Shown: positions 41,202 to 49,546 of the stretch, one piece after another
Position numbering within the stretch: the first letter of the stretch is position 1
Layout: each line of letters opens with the position of its first letter
From: Lachnospiraceae bacterium
GTDB taxonomy: Bacteria > Bacillota > Clostridia > Lachnospirales > Lachnospiraceae
Direction: 5' to 3'
Assembly (NCBI GenBank): GCA_017936785.1
Contig: JAGBEV010000056.1
Location: forward strand, 1 to 62,303
DNA: 62,303 nucleotides
Notes under the pieces: model-generated
The model's database searches: none
Told to the model about the DNA's origin: nothing
Seen by the model: the letters and a program-made list of their open reading frames with translations, nothing else
Made by a program: the position numbers and the translations under genes

Positions 41202-41702
41202 ATGGAAACTGAAATTATCAACCTCTATAATGCCATGATCTCCTATATGTCAGGAGACCCCCGGCGGATACAGCACTTTACCAAAGTCCATGCTTACAGC
41301 CGTCTGATCGGTCTTTTAGAAAACATGGATGACCACACTCTGTTTATTCTGGAAGCTGCCGCTTTAATGCATGATATCGGCATCCGGGAAGGGGAAAGGC
41401 TTTATGACAGAAATGATGGAAAGATTCAGGAACAATTGGGACCCGGGGAAGCTGAAAAACTCCTGAAGGATTTGGATTTTGCAATTGAAGATATTCAACG
41501 GATCTGCTATCTGATCGGACATCATCATACCTATGATCCCATTGATGGTTTGGATTATCAGATTCTGGTAGAAGCGGATTTTCTGGTAAACCTTCAGGAA
41601 GAAAACAGTTCCAGAGAAGCCTGTGAAAATGTCTATAAAAAAATTTTCAAAACAGAATCAGGAAAAAAGATCATGTGTGAAATGTATGGGATGGATATTT
41701 GA
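41202..41702 (+). CDS. HD-domain phosphohydrolase
   Basis: A 166-residue metal-dependent phosphohydrolase of the HD superfamily. Visible ligands are the His near residue 23-27 (RIQHFTKVHAYS), the HD pair in AALMHDIGIREGE (about 53-54), HHHTYDP (about 107-109) and the Asp in LVEADFLVN (about 124-126). Small stand-alone HD proteins act on nucleotides or related phosphates; the substrate cannot be told. AAAGGAG precedes the ATG. Confidence 0.85.
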   Translation: METEIINLYNAMISYMSGDPRRIQHFTKVHAYSRLIGLLENMDDHTLFILEAAALMHDIGIREGERLYDRNDGKIQEQLGPGEAEKLLKDLDFAIEDIQRICYLIGHHHTYDPIDGLDYQILVEADFLVNLQEENSSREACENVYKKIFKTESGKKIMCEMYGMDI

Positions 41703-41707
41703 ACAAT

Positions 41708-41742
41708 AAAAAGCCGCGTCCCCCCTTGAACAACGGCTTTTT
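41708..41742 (+). terminator. terminator after the HD gene
   Basis: An AAAAGCCG/CGGCTTTT stem with a 17-nt loop and T-rich end. Confidence 0.65.
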
Positions 41743-41801
41743 AGCATTTATCTTACACCTATTACACATGCCATTATATTACCATAGGAAGGGTGAAAAT
41801 A

Positions 41802-41827
41802 AACCACCCGAAGTGGGTGGTTTTTTC
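41802..41827 (+). terminator. terminator upstream of the thioesterase gene
   Basis: An AACCACCC/GGGTGGTT stem, 5-nt loop, then TTTTTT. A second tight terminator about 90 bp after the first. Confidence 0.8.
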
Positions 41828-41895
41828 ATCGCCCAACAGATTTCGACAATATTTTCCGTTTCATACAGACTTAACATTTCAGAAGGAGAAATAAC

Positions 41896-42258
41896 ATGAA
41901 AACTGCAACCAGACATCTGGTCCGTCCCGAAGACCTGAATCACCACAGCACACTGTTCGGAGGCCGCATTGCTGAATGGATGACCGAAGCCGCTTTTATC
42001 GGCATGGCAGAAATCTTAGGGCATACGGATCACGCCGTAATCGTCTCTACCAGGGAACTTACTATCAAACATCCGGTTTTGCCCGGAACTGTCTTTCAAT
42101 TGGAGTATGAAATAGCCGATGCGGGAACTACCAGCATTACTGTCAGAGTACATGGCATGGATATGCTGAACCCGGCCACGGAATACTGTCAAGGCTCCTT
42201 TATCTTTGTTACAACTGACGAAAATGGTCACAAAAAGGCGCATGGTATCTGTCTTTAA
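41896..42258 (+). CDS. acyl-CoA thioesterase, hotdog fold (YciA/BACH type)
   Basis: A 120-residue hotdog-fold enzyme that likely hydrolyses acyl-CoA. The catalytic-region motif HHSTLFGGRIAEWMTEAA (about 17-34) matches YciA-like thioesterases (N/H-xx-GxxFGG-xxxxWMD), and VSTRELTIKHPVLPG and FVTTDENG follow. GAAGGAG precedes the ATG. Its 3' end overlaps the convergent Dus gene by 4 nt. Confidence 0.85.
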   Translation: MKTATRHLVRPEDLNHHSTLFGGRIAEWMTEAAFIGMAEILGHTDHAVIVSTRELTIKHPVLPGTVFQLEYEIADAGTTSITVRVHGMDMLNPATEYCQGSFIFVTTDENGHKKAHGICL

Positions 42259-43211
42259 GGACGATACCCTGCGCCCTCTTCTATATCACACTCCGCAAAA
42301 AGCGCATTTATGATACCTTTATATTCCTGCAGGGTCTTTGCCTTGCGGATCTGCTTGCCATACTTTTCTCCGTTATGGAATATACAGATCATATAATGCC
42401 ATAATTCCTTCATCTTATGAAGCACTGTCACATCTCCAAAAAGCATTTCTTCGTATGTTTCCAGCAATTCATCATGAAATGCCCTTATCCGCTTTTTATC
42501 AGCCCTGCCTTCTCCTGTTATTTCTTCCAGCAAAGCAGGATTTGCCAACATCCCCCGCCCCATCATGACCGCTTCCAGCCCGGGAAACTCTTCTGTCAGC
42601 TTTTCAAAATCTTTTGCCGTAAAAATATCCCCATTGTAACAAATGGGATTCTTACTGTTTTCATATGCATAGGCAAACTGCTCCATATGAGGCTTTCCAT
42701 GATAAAATTCTTTTTGAATCCTGGGATGGACTATCAACTCTTTTATGGGAAATTTATTGAACAGCTCCAGCAATTCATAAAACTCATCTCCATCATATCT
42801 TCCCAGCCTTGTTTTAACAGAAATATCCATATCCAGACCGTCAAAAATCTTCTCCAGAAAACATTCCAGTTCAAAAGGTCTTGATAAAAACCCCGAACCC
42901 TTTCCTTTTGCCACAACGGTATTGGACGGGCAGCCCAAATTCAGATTGATTTCCTGATATCCCATATGTTGTAACTGCTTTGCCGTATCAATAAATTCAT
43001 CCGCCCGGTTACCAATAATCTGGGGAATGACCCAAAGCCCTTCATTATGTTTTGGCAAAATATCCTGTTTATCCTTATTTCTGATCTCACGCTTCTGATT
43101 AGGTGCAATAAAAGGCGTTACATAACAATCCGCCTTTTTGAAATGCTTTGCCTGCATATTGCGGTATACATACCATGAAATTCCTTCTAAAGGTGCAAAA
43201 TAAAATTTCAT
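42255..43211 (-). CDS. dus: tRNA-dihydrouridine synthase
   Basis: A 318-residue FMN enzyme reducing uridine to dihydrouridine in tRNA. It begins YFAPLEGISWYVYR, carries the catalytic Cys in NLNLGCPSNTVVAKGKGSGF (about 95-100) and has KTRLGR, LIVHPR and ICYNGDI as FMN-barrel motifs. GGAAAGGA precedes the ATG at 43211; the ATG at 43241 lacks a site. The exact Dus subclass is not assigned. Confidence 0.92.
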   Translation of the reverse strand: MKFYFAPLEGISWYVYRNMQAKHFKKADCYVTPFIAPNQKREIRNKDKQDILPKHNEGLWVIPQIIGNRADEFIDTAKQLQHMGYQEINLNLGCPSNTVVAKGKGSGFLSRPFELECFLEKIFDGLDMDISVKTRLGRYDGDEFYELLELFNKFPIKELIVHPRIQKEFYHGKPHMEQFAYAYENSKNPICYNGDIFTAKDFEKLTEEFPGLEAVMMGRGMLANPALLEEITGEGRADKKRIRAFHDELLETYEEMLFGDVTVLHKMKELWHYMICIFHNGEKYGKQIRKAKTLQEYKGIINALFAECDIEEGAGYRP

Positions 43212-43267
43212 TATTGTTCCTTTCCTGCTTTTTCCTGTCATATAATTTGAGTGTCATGGTCTCTTAT

Positions 43268-43879
43268 CTAAATGTCCTTATGATTCAAAATATATGTCTG
43301 AAGCATTTGCAGTTCTTCCATTGCAATACAATGCTTCACGGAATTTTCTTTTACCATTTTGATACATTCATTAAAATCCATCCATACAACATCTTCAATT
43401 TCTTCCTTTTGCAGGTTCATTGCATCTTTTTCAATATCCATCCACACAATATATACAGAACTCACCTGTCTGTCAAAAAAGGGGCTTCCGTGAAAAATGT
43501 CCTGAAAAGAAAATTTTCTTTTCCCACAGAAATGCAGCTGCTTTGGCAGAATGGTAATTCCCAGTTCCTCTTTCATTTCCCTGATGGCAGAATCTACGAC
43601 TTCATCTCCTGCCGGAATATGACCTGCACTGGATATATCCAGACACCCCGGATAGGAATCTTTATCCAAACTGCGCTTTTGCAGTAAAATTTCATATTTG
43701 GCGCATATTTTCCGCTCCGCACCACTTATTTCCTCCTCATGGAAATCGGAGTTCTTCTTTCTCCTCATGATCCAGACGTGGGCAGTACGGTGCCTGATTC
43801 CTTCTCTATGGGCAGTTTCCCTGTCGATCCTGTCACCGGTAGGCATACCATCTTCATCCACTATATCAAGTATCTCCAT
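43268..43879 (-). CDS. Nudix hydrolase (isopentenyl-diphosphate isomerase-like subgroup)
   Basis: A 203-residue Nudix protein. The box reads GHIPAGDEVVDSAIREMKEE followed by LGI, with Asp in place of the first Glu of the G-x5-E consensus. The start MEILDIVDEDGMPTGDRIDR and the segment HRTAHVWI are typical of the YfcD/Idi-like subgroup. AAGGAAAG lies before the ATG at 43879; an ATG at 43906 is less likely. Substrate unknown. Confidence 0.87.
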   Translation of the reverse strand: MEILDIVDEDGMPTGDRIDRETAHREGIRHRTAHVWIMRRKKNSDFHEEEISGAERKICAKYEILLQKRSLDKDSYPGCLDISSAGHIPAGDEVVDSAIREMKEELGITILPKQLHFCGKRKFSFQDIFHGSPFFDRQVSSVYIVWMDIEKDAMNLQKEEIEDVVWMDFNECIKMVKENSVKHCIAMEELQMLQTYILNHKDI

Positions 43880-44046
43880 ATTTCTCTTTCCTTCCCTGTA
43901 TTCCATAATCGATATCTATCATATCACAACATATTTTATTTTTTTATAAAATCTTCCATTTTCCTTACAAAAGTTACCATTATAAAAAAATTCACTTGGC
44001 AAATACTATAGCCAAGATAAGTTGCAAGGCACGAGCCAAAAGAAAA

Positions 44047-44085
44047 TTTCTTAAGGTAAGTGTCAGACATACTTATCTTAAGAAA
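44047..44085 (+). promoter_or_regulatory. leader hairpin of the SASP gene
   Basis: Arms 44047-44063 and 44069-44085 (TTTCTTAAGGTAAGTGT against its near-complement, 15 of 17) with loop CAGAC, ending 13 nt before the GGAGG ribosome site. It may protect the spore mRNA or control its translation. Confidence 0.6.
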
Positions 44086-44112
44086 ACAAAAAAATTTTGG
44101 AGGTGAAAAAAA

Positions 44113-44301
44113 ATGGCATCTGGAACAAACAAAATGGAAGCAAAAGCAGCTTTAGATCGTTTCAAAACAGAGGTTGCCAGCGAACTTGGCGTTAACTTAA
44201 AAGATGGTTACAACGGTGACTTAACATCCAAGGAAGCTGGTTCTATCGGTGGTGAAATGGTTAGAAGGATGATCAAAAAACAGGAAGAGCAGATGAAGTA
44301 A
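44113..44301 (+). CDS. alpha/beta-type small acid-soluble spore protein
   Basis: A 62-residue spore DNA-binding protein. The family core is clear: RFKTEVASELGV (GPR protease site), LTSKEAGSIGGEMVRRMI. Such proteins coat spore DNA and protect it, and are degraded at germination. GGAGG precedes the ATG. Its presence indicates an endospore-forming lineage. Confidence 0.95.
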   Translation: MASGTNKMEAKAALDRFKTEVASELGVNLKDGYNGDLTSKEAGSIGGEMVRRMIKKQEEQMK

Positions 44302-44334
44302 TAAGCCCATCGGCAAATAAAACCTGAAGTCCTA

Positions 44335-44372
44335 AAAGCGGGAAGAATCGAAATACATTCTTCCCGCTTTAT
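44335..44372 (+). terminator. terminator after the SASP gene
   Basis: A 14-bp stem AAAGCGGGAAGAAT/ATTCTTCCCGCTTT with an 8-nt loop and a short T-rich end. Confidence 0.8.
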
Positions 44373-44412
44373 AATTATTCCCATATTTTTTCTATAACAA
44401 TACCGGACAACT

Positions 44413-44964
44413 TTATTGATGATATACGATCGCCTCAGCTATCTTGTCCGCTTCATCTTTTCCCTGATACCGCTCAACGATCGCCAGCCCGAAATCAATG
44501 GCTGTTCCCAATCCTCTGCTGGTCGTTACATGCTCAGATACTTCCACGCTGTTATGGAATAACAAAGCGCCATCCAAATGGCTTTCAAAAGAAGGATAAG
44601 ATGTGGCATTTCTGCCCTTTAAAAATCCTTTATGCCCCAAAATACTGGGTGCCGCACAAATAGCACTGATACACTTTCCTGCTTCATAAAAAGCATCTAC
44701 CTGCTCCATTAAAGGTTCACACGCCTCTAAATTCTTTGTTCCCGGCATTCCTCCCGGAAGCACGATCATATCAAGGCTGTCAAAGTCCACTTCATCCAAC
44801 AGCAGATCAGCCACCACTGTTACCTCATGAGAACTGGTTACTTCCTTCTGCCCGGTGATCGATACCGTCTTTAAATCCAGCCCTGCTCTCCTGCAAATAT
44901 CCACTACCAAAAGAGCCTCACACTCCTCAAATCCTGTTGCTAAAAAAACACAAATCCTTGCCAT
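44413..44964 (-). CDS. DJ-1/PfpI family protein
   Basis: A 183-residue protein of the DJ-1/ThiJ class. It has the Glu in ATGFEECEAL (about 15-17) and the nucleophilic Cys in AICAAPSILG (about 104) followed by GRNATSYP, as in DJ-1 proteins annotated as glyoxalase-like or deglycase. Actual activity is debated for the family. GGCGG precedes the ATG at 44964; the ATG at 45009 is less likely. Confidence 0.9.
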   Translation of the reverse strand: MARICVFLATGFEECEALLVVDICRRAGLDLKTVSITGQKEVTSSHEVTVVADLLLDEVDFDSLDMIVLPGGMPGTKNLEACEPLMEQVDAFYEAGKCISAICAAPSILGHKGFLKGRNATSYPSFESHLDGALLFHNSVEVSEHVTTSRGLGTAIDFGLAIVERYQGKDEADKIAEAIVYHQ

Positions 44965-45203
44965 TTTTAATCCGCCTTTCCTTAAATGTTCAATATTTCC
45001 CAACTGCATTCAGTATAATACTGAATGAAATAAAACACAATTCTTGAAATGAAATTTAAATAGAATTCCTCTGCGCTTTTATAAATGTATTATTTTTTGA
45101 ATTTTGCCCGATATGGGCAAGATGAATACTATAGACAACAGTTCCACACATGATATACTGTGGTATCTGTCGATAGATATACGTTCTGAGATCCAGATCT
45201 TAT

Positions 45204-46055
45204 TTACTGGATCTCTTTCATGAATTGTTCTACTGTTTCGGCTTTAGCAGCACATTTCAGATATTGTTTCAGCACGGACATATCTTTTTCATTTATGATC
45301 TTTTCTGTCAGTTCATTTGAAACATTCCCTAATTCGCTCAGCAATAAAAGAATATTTTCCGCACACTCTTCCTGTCTGCCTTCCGCACGCTCATCTTTCA
45401 GCATTTCTTCTAAAACCATAAATCGCCCCTCCATTTCACGATTGCCTTTCACTTTGCTGACCGCATCCTGAAGCTGCACGATAAACGCATCCCCAAAATC
45501 TTCCATGCTCTCTTTCAGATCAGCTTTCACAAAATCCAGAAATCTTGCAAGCGGTTCAGAAATATCAGCCCGATTTTTTCCATATGTGTTTAAGAAAACA
45601 CTGATACTGCCATCCTTCAGCTCCATTTTTTTGTCTTCCATACACACATTTTGAAAGGTGTAACGATATTTTCCCTGCCCAAAAGGATCAAAATCACAGA
45701 TAAATATAACGTAGGTATCCGGCAGTTTTGCATATTCCTCCCCGCCTGCCAACAATTCCATATCAATCTGGCTGTGGTAATACCGGGTGCGCTTTTCAAG
45801 ATTCTGTTTTTTTACTATCTGCATTTCCACATTATAATGGGTATGTTTTTCATCCTCTGCATAAACATCCAGACGGATACCTTTATATTCCGGGTGATAT
45901 ACAATACTCTTTTCTTTGCTGACCTTAACCCGTTCAATCGGCATTTCCAAAACAAGTTCCAGCAGTTTCCGGCAGTTATCCTCCTCGGACATAACCGCAC
46001 CAAACATGAAGTTATCCTTAATTGTAAGTTCCTTTAGTTTTCTCTTTTCTTTCAT
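45204..46055 (-). CDS. Rpn/PD-(D/E)XK nuclease family protein
   Basis: A 283-residue protein of the recombination-promoting nuclease/transposase-like PD-(D/E)XK group. The start LTIKDNFMFGAVMSEEDNCR, the catalytic-type region GIRLDVYAEDE then YNVEMQIVKK (Asp and Glu-x-Gln), and FICDFDPFGQGKYRYTF are family marks. A C-terminal helical region follows. The family is often multicopy in clostridia. GGAGG precedes the ATG at 46055. Confidence 0.88.
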   Translation of the reverse strand: MKEKRKLKELTIKDNFMFGAVMSEEDNCRKLLELVLEMPIERVKVSKEKSIVYHPEYKGIRLDVYAEDEKHTHYNVEMQIVKKQNLEKRTRYYHSQIDMELLAGGEEYAKLPDTYVIFICDFDPFGQGKYRYTFQNVCMEDKKMELKDGSISVFLNTYGKNRADISEPLARFLDFVKADLKESMEDFGDAFIVQLQDAVSKVKGNREMEGRFMVLEEMLKDERAEGRQEECAENILLLLSELGNVSNELTEKIINEKDMSVLKQYLKCAAKAETVEQFMKEIQ

Positions 46056-46178
46056 TTTTCCTCCACTTTCGCAGAGGAATTCTACAATGAGATTATAGCA
46101 TATTGTCATTTTATCCACAAGTTATTTCGGAAATAAATATCCGAAATATTGTTTGTACCAATCATTTTTTCCTGTCCC

Positions 46179-47288
46179 TCATTCTGCTGACGGATCCCCA
46201 ATGTAGAAAGTTTCGCTCTGATAAACCGGTCTGGCTCCACCATAATATACACTGCTGTAATAATATCCGGCGTCTTGCGCTATTCCCGCCTTTTCATATT
46301 GTCCGGCTGTACTTAAATAATAATAAAGGTCATTGCCATTTAAGAAATCCAGATCATAAAAGCATAAATAATACTCTACATCTTCTTTTAAGACAATATC
46401 AATTTTTTCACCATCAATATTGATAGAAAAATTGTCCGCTTTCACCACATCATCTAAAGATATATCCACATATTCCTTCCCCTCGCATGAATACTCCTTA
46501 TATAACAGGAAAATATCATCTTTCTCAATGCGGTTATAGGAGGTATAGCAATATTCAGCATTAAAAACGATAGATAAAGCCTCTTCTCTTTCTAATACAC
46601 TGCTTTGCTTAATATCTGAGCCGCTCTGCATATGATATAACATCAACGCAACATCTTCATATTCATCATTTAATTGGTTAAAATCCAGATCCTCAATCCG
46701 GACATCATCATCATAGCGGATAGTAACATCAAAAAAATAACCATTCCCGGATAATACTTCTGCAATAAATTCATCAAGATTATCCTGATTGATATTTCCG
46801 GGAATATATATGTTCAACGTCTTATCAAATTCATCGCTGTCAAGCTGTTCATTTTCCGTTGTCTTAACCTTTTTAGTAACAGATGAATTCCCTATTACAT
46901 AATTTTCTATACCTAACCGATCCATGATCCTGCTACAGACCCGCCTGCCGATTTCATCTGCATAATATGTCGTATACACATCCCCTGAATCAACATTAAC
47001 ATAGTAATAGCATTCTTCTGCTCCCACAGAAAAATTCCCCTGTACGTAATCCGTTATATAAGAATAGTCTCCCTCATATACCGTGTTGCAGTAACAACTG
47101 AGCACTTCCGCATCAGGAATATTAGTTTCAAGATATTCTGTTATGATTCTTTCTCCGTTTTTTTCATACTGTTCTCTTTGCCCCGAGCTCTCATTGTGCA
47201 AATATAATTCCTGACATCCGGTGAGCATCAGCACGAATAATGCAGTCATTGCCGCTATGGCATATTTTTTTATCTTGGTCTTTTTCAT
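46179..47288 (-). CDS. lipoprotein of unknown function
   Basis: A 369-residue lipoprotein: signal peptide with lipobox LTGCQ, then an external acidic domain rich in Asp, Glu and Tyr, with no family recognised. GGAGAAA precedes the ATG at 47288. It may belong with the two small membrane proteins encoded just upstream on the same strand. Confidence 0.75.
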   Translation of the reverse strand: MKKTKIKKYAIAAMTALFVLMLTGCQELYLHNESSGQREQYEKNGERIITEYLETNIPDAEVLSCYCNTVYEGDYSYITDYVQGNFSVGAEECYYYVNVDSGDVYTTYYADEIGRRVCSRIMDRLGIENYVIGNSSVTKKVKTTENEQLDSDEFDKTLNIYIPGNINQDNLDEFIAEVLSGNGYFFDVTIRYDDDVRIEDLDFNQLNDEYEDVALMLYHMQSGSDIKQSSVLEREEALSIVFNAEYCYTSYNRIEKDDIFLLYKEYSCEGKEYVDISLDDVVKADNFSINIDGEKIDIVLKEDVEYYLCFYDLDFLNGNDLYYYLSTAGQYEKAGIAQDAGYYYSSVYYGGARPVYQSETFYIGDPSAE

Positions 47289-47365
47289 CAGTTTTCTCCT
47301 GTGATCTTTCAATCGTTAATATAAATGCCGACAGCAATTTTATCTCTGCTGGAATTTAAAAATAC

Positions 47366-47800
47366 TTATAATTGCGGATGCTTTTTCTTATACAAATATC
47401 CGGCTACAATGTCGCCGATCAGCAATAGCAACAATATCGGAACAACAATGATCAGCAAAAAGAATCCAACTATTCCTGCCAAAAATCCCGTGTCCGTCAT
47501 TATGTCATAGACAGCATAAGCGATCGTACCAGCCATAAGGATACCGTCTGCAATAGCAAAACACCGGAAAGCCGAAAACCTTTCCTTTCCGATTACACTG
47601 CGGATTTTATTGACGATCACCACAAACCATAGGCATATTGCCATGGCTGTTGAAATTATCCATATGAAACCGACAATCAAATCCAAAAATGCCAGAGCAA
47701 AAGCCTCTTCTACTAAAATGAATAGTCCAAATGATAGGAATGCTGTGATCGTACAACATAGTGCAGCTATAAATTGGTAAGATTGCCTTCTATTTTTCAT
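47366..47800 (-). CDS. four-helix membrane protein
   Basis: A 144-residue integral membrane protein with four helices (about 9-28, 38-62, 78-98, 108-132) and a basic C terminus (KKKHPQL). No family recognised. It shares strand and membrane character with both neighbours. Confidence 0.7.
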   Translation of the reverse strand: MKNRRQSYQFIAALCCTITAFLSFGLFILVEEAFALAFLDLIVGFIWIISTAMAICLWFVVIVNKIRSVIGKERFSAFRCFAIADGILMAGTIAYAVYDIMTDTGFLAGIVGFFLLIIVVPILLLLLIGDIVAGYLYKKKHPQL

Positions 47801-47928
47801 TTAAAACCGCCTTTCTAACTTTGATTTATTTTAAGCATTGGAATGGATTATAACTCATTTCCATAATTACACATTCCTTATATCATTAAAGCTATAACAT
47901 ACTTTTCAATATTACAACATAATTTTCA

Positions 47929-48264
47929 TCATACTCCACCTGTAGCTGCAATAAGTACATATACGAATGACACAAATCCTGCAACAATAAAAAACAATAC
48001 AAATCCTATCACACACATGATAAGTGGTGCCTTTGATCCTCCCTGTCCCTTACATTTTAGTTTATAACACTTCCCAATCGCTATACTGTTATAAATCAAA
48101 GTGATCCCATAAACTACAGCCATTAACATAACGCTTCTCCATCTTGCTGCTCTGCTATATCCTCTAAAACAGTCCATTTTTTGGATAAGTAACAATATGA
48201 CCGTAGACCAGATGCTGCTAAACAGTACCATAATACCACGAATTGTATAATTGCTCTTTTTCAA
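47929..48264 (-). CDS. small membrane protein
   Basis: A 111-residue protein with three hydrophobic segments (about 8-26, 43-62, 84-108). No family recognised. The spacer of about 130 bp to its downstream neighbour is AT-rich and holds nothing clear. Confidence 0.65.
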   Translation of the reverse strand: MKKSNYTIRGIMVLFSSIWSTVILLLIQKMDCFRGYSRAARWRSVMLMAVVYGITLIYNSIAIGKCYKLKCKGQGGSKAPLIMCVIGFVLFFIVAGFVSFVYVLIAATGGV

Positions 48265-48341
48265 AATAAATGCCGCCTCTCTATAATCATTCTTTGTTAC
48301 TTATAACACTATTGACCCAAAAAAAGGTTGCAGCCAAGCTA

Positions 48342-48791
48342 TCACTTCTTACATACGTTTTTTATCATTTCCAAATCCAAACCTTTACCAATAAATTGGA
48401 CTATATCATGATGATTTTTGGTAATGTCACACTCAGCTATCCGGTATTTAGCACGCTGTTTTTTCTCTTGTAATAAAAGATATACCTGTTCACATTCTAC
48501 AATTTCGGAAAGCTTTTCAATCCATTCCCACGAGGCATTCTGTTCAACGCCTTCATGAAAAGCATAAATCCTGTCAATGTTTTTCCGAAAGCCGCCTTCT
48601 GTTATATTCGACCAATACAAGCCATGATTTCTTGCATATCTTTCATCCACAAAATGCTCCAACACTTTGTCATAAACATTTTGCCATTCATAAACATCCA
48701 AAAACCTAAAATCATTTTCTGATATTTTATTGCTTTTACAATATTCAACTATTTCAAGCCTCAATCCGGTCCATTTACGATATATCTGCAT
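48342..48791 (-). CDS. hypothetical soluble protein
   Basis: A 149-residue soluble, Tyr/Trp-rich protein, probably helical (EYCKSNKISENDFRFLDVYE ...). No motif recognised. It lies between the membrane protein and the TetR gene on the same strand, 30 bp from the latter, so it could be co-transcribed with the regulator. Confidence 0.6.
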   Translation of the reverse strand: MQIYRKWTGLRLEIVEYCKSNKISENDFRFLDVYEWQNVYDKVLEHFVDERYARNHGLYWSNITEGGFRKNIDRIYAFHEGVEQNASWEWIEKLSEIVECEQVYLLLQEKKQRAKYRIAECDITKNHHDIVQFIGKGLDLEMIKNVCKK

Positions 48792-48823
48792 TTTTATCCC
48801 ACAAAAATCCTATTAAGACACGA

Positions 48824-49363
48824 TCAGATCACTGCCATATAATACGCCGCGATTTCCTCCGGCATATACTGCATTTTACTTTTTATCCACCATTTTACCG
48901 CTTCCGCAAAGCTGCCCACTAGATGATTTAATACAAATTCCTCAGGCGCATCTGCCTGCACTTCACTTAGATATTTGCCAAACATCTCAGAAAGGTATCC
49001 TTTAAAATACCCCATAAACAATTCACCGCTTTCGCTGGAAAGAATGCCTGAAATATCTTTTTCACTATCTTTTAAATGATACAGAATATGGGTCAGCTTG
49101 GATTGCAGACCGTTATTATCAGATGAAAAATCATGTGTCTCTTCCGAACGCAGATCCTTTGAAAAAACATGATGAAATATATCCGTACACATGGCTTTTA
49201 ACAGCTCATCCTTTGTTTCAAAATGAGCGTAAAAAGTACTCCTTCCGATATTGGCTTCATCAATGATCTCCTGCACTGTAATATTGTTAAAAGACTTTGT
49301 TTCAAGCAATTTACTGAACGCTCTGAATATGGAAGCCCTGGTTTTCTGCTGCCTTCTGTCCAT
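48824..49363 (-). CDS. TetR-family regulator
   Basis: A 179-residue repressor. The N-terminal helix-turn-helix reads ITVQEIIDEANIGRSTFYAHF (about 28-48), the TetR signature; the rest is a helical ligand domain. AGGAGGG lies 5 nt before the ATG at 49363. It is divergent from the P-type ATPase gene and probably controls it through the operators in between. Most Zn/Cd/Cu ATPases are governed by ArsR, MerR or CsoR types, so this pairing is less common. Confidence 0.9.
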   Translation of the reverse strand: MDRRQQKTRASIFRAFSKLLETKSFNNITVQEIIDEANIGRSTFYAHFETKDELLKAMCTDIFHHVFSKDLRSEETHDFSSDNNGLQSKLTHILYHLKDSEKDISGILSSESGELFMGYFKGYLSEMFGKYLSEVQADAPEEFVLNHLVGSFAEAVKWWIKSKMQYMPEEIAAYYMAVI

Positions 49364-49391
49364 AACAACCCTCCTATACAATTTTAATAAA

Positions 49392-49482
49392 ATGTTCCGT
49401 AACTTACATTTTGCCCGTATTGATTATTGACTGCACTTAAATTCTTTCACATAATTTAACCAAACATTTTGTACGGTAACAT
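49392..49482. promoter_or_regulatory. candidate TetR operators between divergent genes
   Basis: ATGTTCCGTAA (49392-49402) and the inverted TACGGTAACAT (49472-49482) form a spaced inverted pair sharing ATGTT-(A)-CCGTA. They lie in the TetR/ATPase divergent promoter region. Confidence 0.45.
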
Positions 49483-49546
49483 ATAAATTGTATTGTAGCT
49501 AATAATTATTGTCAAGACAACAGATAGAAAAAAGAAAGGATCTCAT

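Noticed and set aside
45010-45203. Possible small gene or RNA between the DJ-1 and Rpn genes
   Set aside because: Only a short inverted repeat (GAGATCCA/TGGATCTC) near the Rpn stop is visible; no frame or conserved RNA fold is supported.
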